Source: Ectocarpus siliculosus (taxonomy: Eukaryota > Sar > Phaeophyceae > Ectocarpales > Ectocarpaceae). From it: a stretch of 64,000 nucleotides of DNA. The number at the start of each line of letters is the position of its first letter. Positions within the stretch are counted from its first letter, which is position 1. The translations under genes were made by a program, and so were the position numbers. The DNA lies in assembly GCA_000310025.1 (NCBI GenBank), contig FN649751.1, forward strand, positions 1,317,938-1,381,937, read 5' to 3'. Shown here one piece after another: positions 61,602-64,000 of the stretch. The notes under the pieces are model-generated. The model did no database searches, was not told the DNA's origin, and saw only the letters and a program-made list of their open reading frames with translations.

Positions 61602-64000
61602 TGTTGTCGCGTCACGACAAGACGAGGGTGGTGTGACGCTGGACGCTGGACTGTTGTCCCTGCGTGTACAAACGGATGAGGGGGGGATGTTTCAATGAAT
61701 TTGCGGTGCCGCTGCGGGTGTCCGATAAATAGTTTGGCGTTTGGGTCTCTGAGCATCCCCCCCCCTCACCCCTCACGAAAGAGACGAATGCCCCGAACAC
61801 GTACGCATACGAGCGAGCGTACACAAGCATCATTCCCTTGGCAACTATGGCGGTACGACTACCTTCTGCGGCGATGAAGGCCAGCCCGACTCTCAAGGGA
61901 GAGCGGATAGTGAAAAATCTGGTGTGCGTTTCTGGGGCGATGATGCTAGGCAAGTCTTGGATGGTATTGAGGAAAATGAAACAGACACAGAGAGACTACG
62001 GTATGCGGTGCGGTGTGTTTGTTGCTCGTGTCTGTGATGTGTGAGGAGATTCAACGAATTGAATGTTGCCCGTCATCAGTCCCGCCGGCGGAAGCTACCC
62101 AGCATTGATATCACCTTTGTCGTCTGCCAATGCTTCTGCACCCTCGCTATATTTAGTTAGCCTCTCTCTATCTTTCTCGTTGAGTTTTCGGTCCCAACAG
62201 CTTGCAGTAACAACAAATTTGTGTGTGACAACGTGACAACAGTTTTTTTCAGTGTTTCATCACAGCTGCTGCCTCGTCATGTTTTCCCCGCTGGTCTGCC
62301 TGCCACACGGCTTGTCTTGTGCCGTCTCTTGGACGCCGTGTACAATGTAGAAACCTGTACTTGTGTCTCCCAACAGAAAAAATAGTGTTGTTCTCTTTAC
62401 AAGAGCAAGAAGCGGAGCATGTAACAACAATTTGATCAGTTCGTGGGCGAGGTGCGATGAGCGAAAGGTTGTTGTGCTGGGAAAACAGAGACACCAGCCG
62501 CGTCACCAGAGGGCGCACGTGTTGTGTTTGCAAGTCACAGAAGGCGACATGCTACCCACGTGTGTGATGACTCGTTCAGTTTTTCTGAACAAGTTGTTTA
62601 GGTTTGATGATGAGCACAGACAAGAGGACACGTGCTCTGCTTTCTCCGTCGCAACTGCCTCATGCTGAAGAACGGCGTTTCTTTCAGCGTGTGCGCGGTC
62701 TGCTATGTAGCGACTCTTCCCATCTACTTGCTTTGACGCCCTCTGATTGGTCGAGCGTTAGTTCGTGCGGCGATTCCTCTCCAGCGCCCTCTCCCCATTC
62801 CGCATTCCAACAACGCGGCGCAGCCGCGATTTAGCGCAGTTCGCGGTCGCCAGGCCGTGCGTTGGCCGTGGGTGAGGGTAGGTTAGGGATAGTAAATAGT
62901 AGACCAAATTACTTTCTAAAAATACACCAGCTCCAAGGACGCAGTTGCTTTGAGACAGAATTCATGATCTTTCTTGTCTTCGACAGCAACTCGCGTCCAC
63001 AGCAGAAGTTCTAGCGTGCCACGCAACCGACACGGCTCGGGCTTGTAGGAAGAGGGCGAAAGTTCAGTTGACCGGCAGGATAGGGCACTGGGGTATTTGC
63101 GACAGGCATGGGTTACCTCTATGACAATAACAGCAGCAGCTGTTGTCACCGAACAGAAATGTTCAAAGAATGAAAGCGAGCAACGCAGGGGGCAAGGAAG
63201 AGAAAAAGAAACAACCCCCCGAAGTGTGTTCCTTCCTCGTCTTTGCAACTCAAGTGTTTACCCTCATGTATTCAACCCCGGCCGGTGCGAACCAGTCCCC
63301 TCCCGGAGCTGAACACCACACCGACCAATTCGTTGCCTCAAATCGCAGTGCTTGCAAAGGCCGATGGTTTGACTTCACCCGTGTGGAATGAGTTATCCAC
63401 ATTTTTATTTTTTCCTTTCTCGTGAACAATGCTTAGTAGATGAAACTGCAGCGGAGATTCCAGCGTGTATGTATGTGCCGACGGACACAAGGTCCGCCCG
63501 TCCTCCACGGCCCGCACTCGTTTGATCCAACAGAAAGATACAGCCAACTATTTTGCAAGGACAAGGGCCCTCATGAGGTATGGTGTTGAGAGATGGCTTG
63601 CTCTACCTCTTGAGCCGACAGCAGTGTGGATTCTTCCCCGTTACGACCACCAGATGGTATTGTTCGTGGTGTATGTGCTTGTAGGAAGGACTAGACGCGC
63701 CGGCAGGCAGGAGGGGGATGCCCCTAACAACACCTGGCCCCGAGGTCAAAGCGACGGTTCCAGATTGCTCCGCGGGTGATGAGGAGCACCGCCCAGCCTC
63801 CAAGCGCCCTTCTTCGCACCGGTTCACGTCGAACGGATGCGGCACTTTGTTGCAGAACGAGCGCCCACTGCATCCCCCCATCCCCGCCTCCACCCCGCCC
63901 GCCAAAACGACATAGAGCTCGCATCAACCTCACCGCAAAATTGGCCGGCCGACACAAAGCTCGTTCTGACTTGGTCGACCCCCCCCCCCCCCCCCCCCCC
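61602..64000. other. Right-hand region with no recognised gene, ending in poly-C
   Basis: This is upstream of the carrier gene. Open frames of 60-110 codons occur on both strands (for example 62604-62834, 63143-63391 and 63465-63779 on the plus strand). None has a recognisable domain or splice pattern. The last 22 bases (63979-64000) are all C, either another poly-C tail or a sequence artefact. Confidence 0.45.

Overview
The window is nuclear DNA from an intron-rich eukaryote. It holds nine to ten spliced protein genes with short exons (40-400 bp), introns of a few hundred to about 2,000 bp, many simple repeats, one large non-LTR retrotransposon and two 100-N scaffold gaps. The gene content, the roughly 0.7-kb introns and the plastid-alga-like repeat load fit a brown alga or related photosynthetic stramenopile (Ectocarpus-like). 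That placement is inference; no marker gene proves it.

Layout. 319-15859 (minus): an ISWI-type SNF2 chromatin remodeller whose upstream exons encode an HMG box; its 3' end (SANT/SLIDE) lies off the left edge and its first exon was not found. 17213-18150 (plus): DPH3, the CSL zinc-finger protein of diphthamide synthesis. 19866-21614 (minus): a lysine-rich conserved protein of unknown function. 22100-25105 (plus): an STK19-like winged-helix protein, head-to-head with the previous gene. 27194-38562 (minus): an AI-2E/PerM-family (UPF0118) membrane transporter in at least 13 exons, with a LINE reverse transcriptase (35611-37786, plus) inserted antisense in one intron. 41757-43501 (minus): a Mth938-domain protein, NDUFAF3-like, for mitochondrial complex I assembly. 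45711-49297 (plus): a Myb/SANT-like protein with the plant DUF3755-type helix. 50157-51085 (plus): a Cys/His-rich unknown whose exon phases would allow it to be the 3' end of the Myb gene. 54114-55836 (minus): the N-terminal three exons of an SLC44/CTL choline-transporter-like protein. 57305-61601 (minus): a mitochondrial carrier family protein of the phosphate-carrier type with a very long N-terminal extension.

The genes do not form an operon or a pathway cluster. They are ordinary housekeeping genes: chromatin remodelling, translation-factor modification, respiratory complex assembly and membrane transport. All exon joins listed were checked for reading-frame phase and, where the family is known, for continuity of conserved motifs.

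Most unusual signals: (1) a LINE whose 3' end carries a poly-C tail, with three further copies of its 3' end in introns, one of which supplies the pyrimidine tract of a 3' splice site; (2) a high share of GC-AG introns, four of 21 in the ISWI gene; (3) an HMG box spliced in phase onto ISWI; (4) several intronic or intergenic long hairpins; (5) assembly problems, namely a false duplication around the gap at 11551-11650 and low-quality sequence that puts a stop codon in an ISWI exon. No CRISPR, prokaryotic operon, rRNA or confident tRNA was seen.
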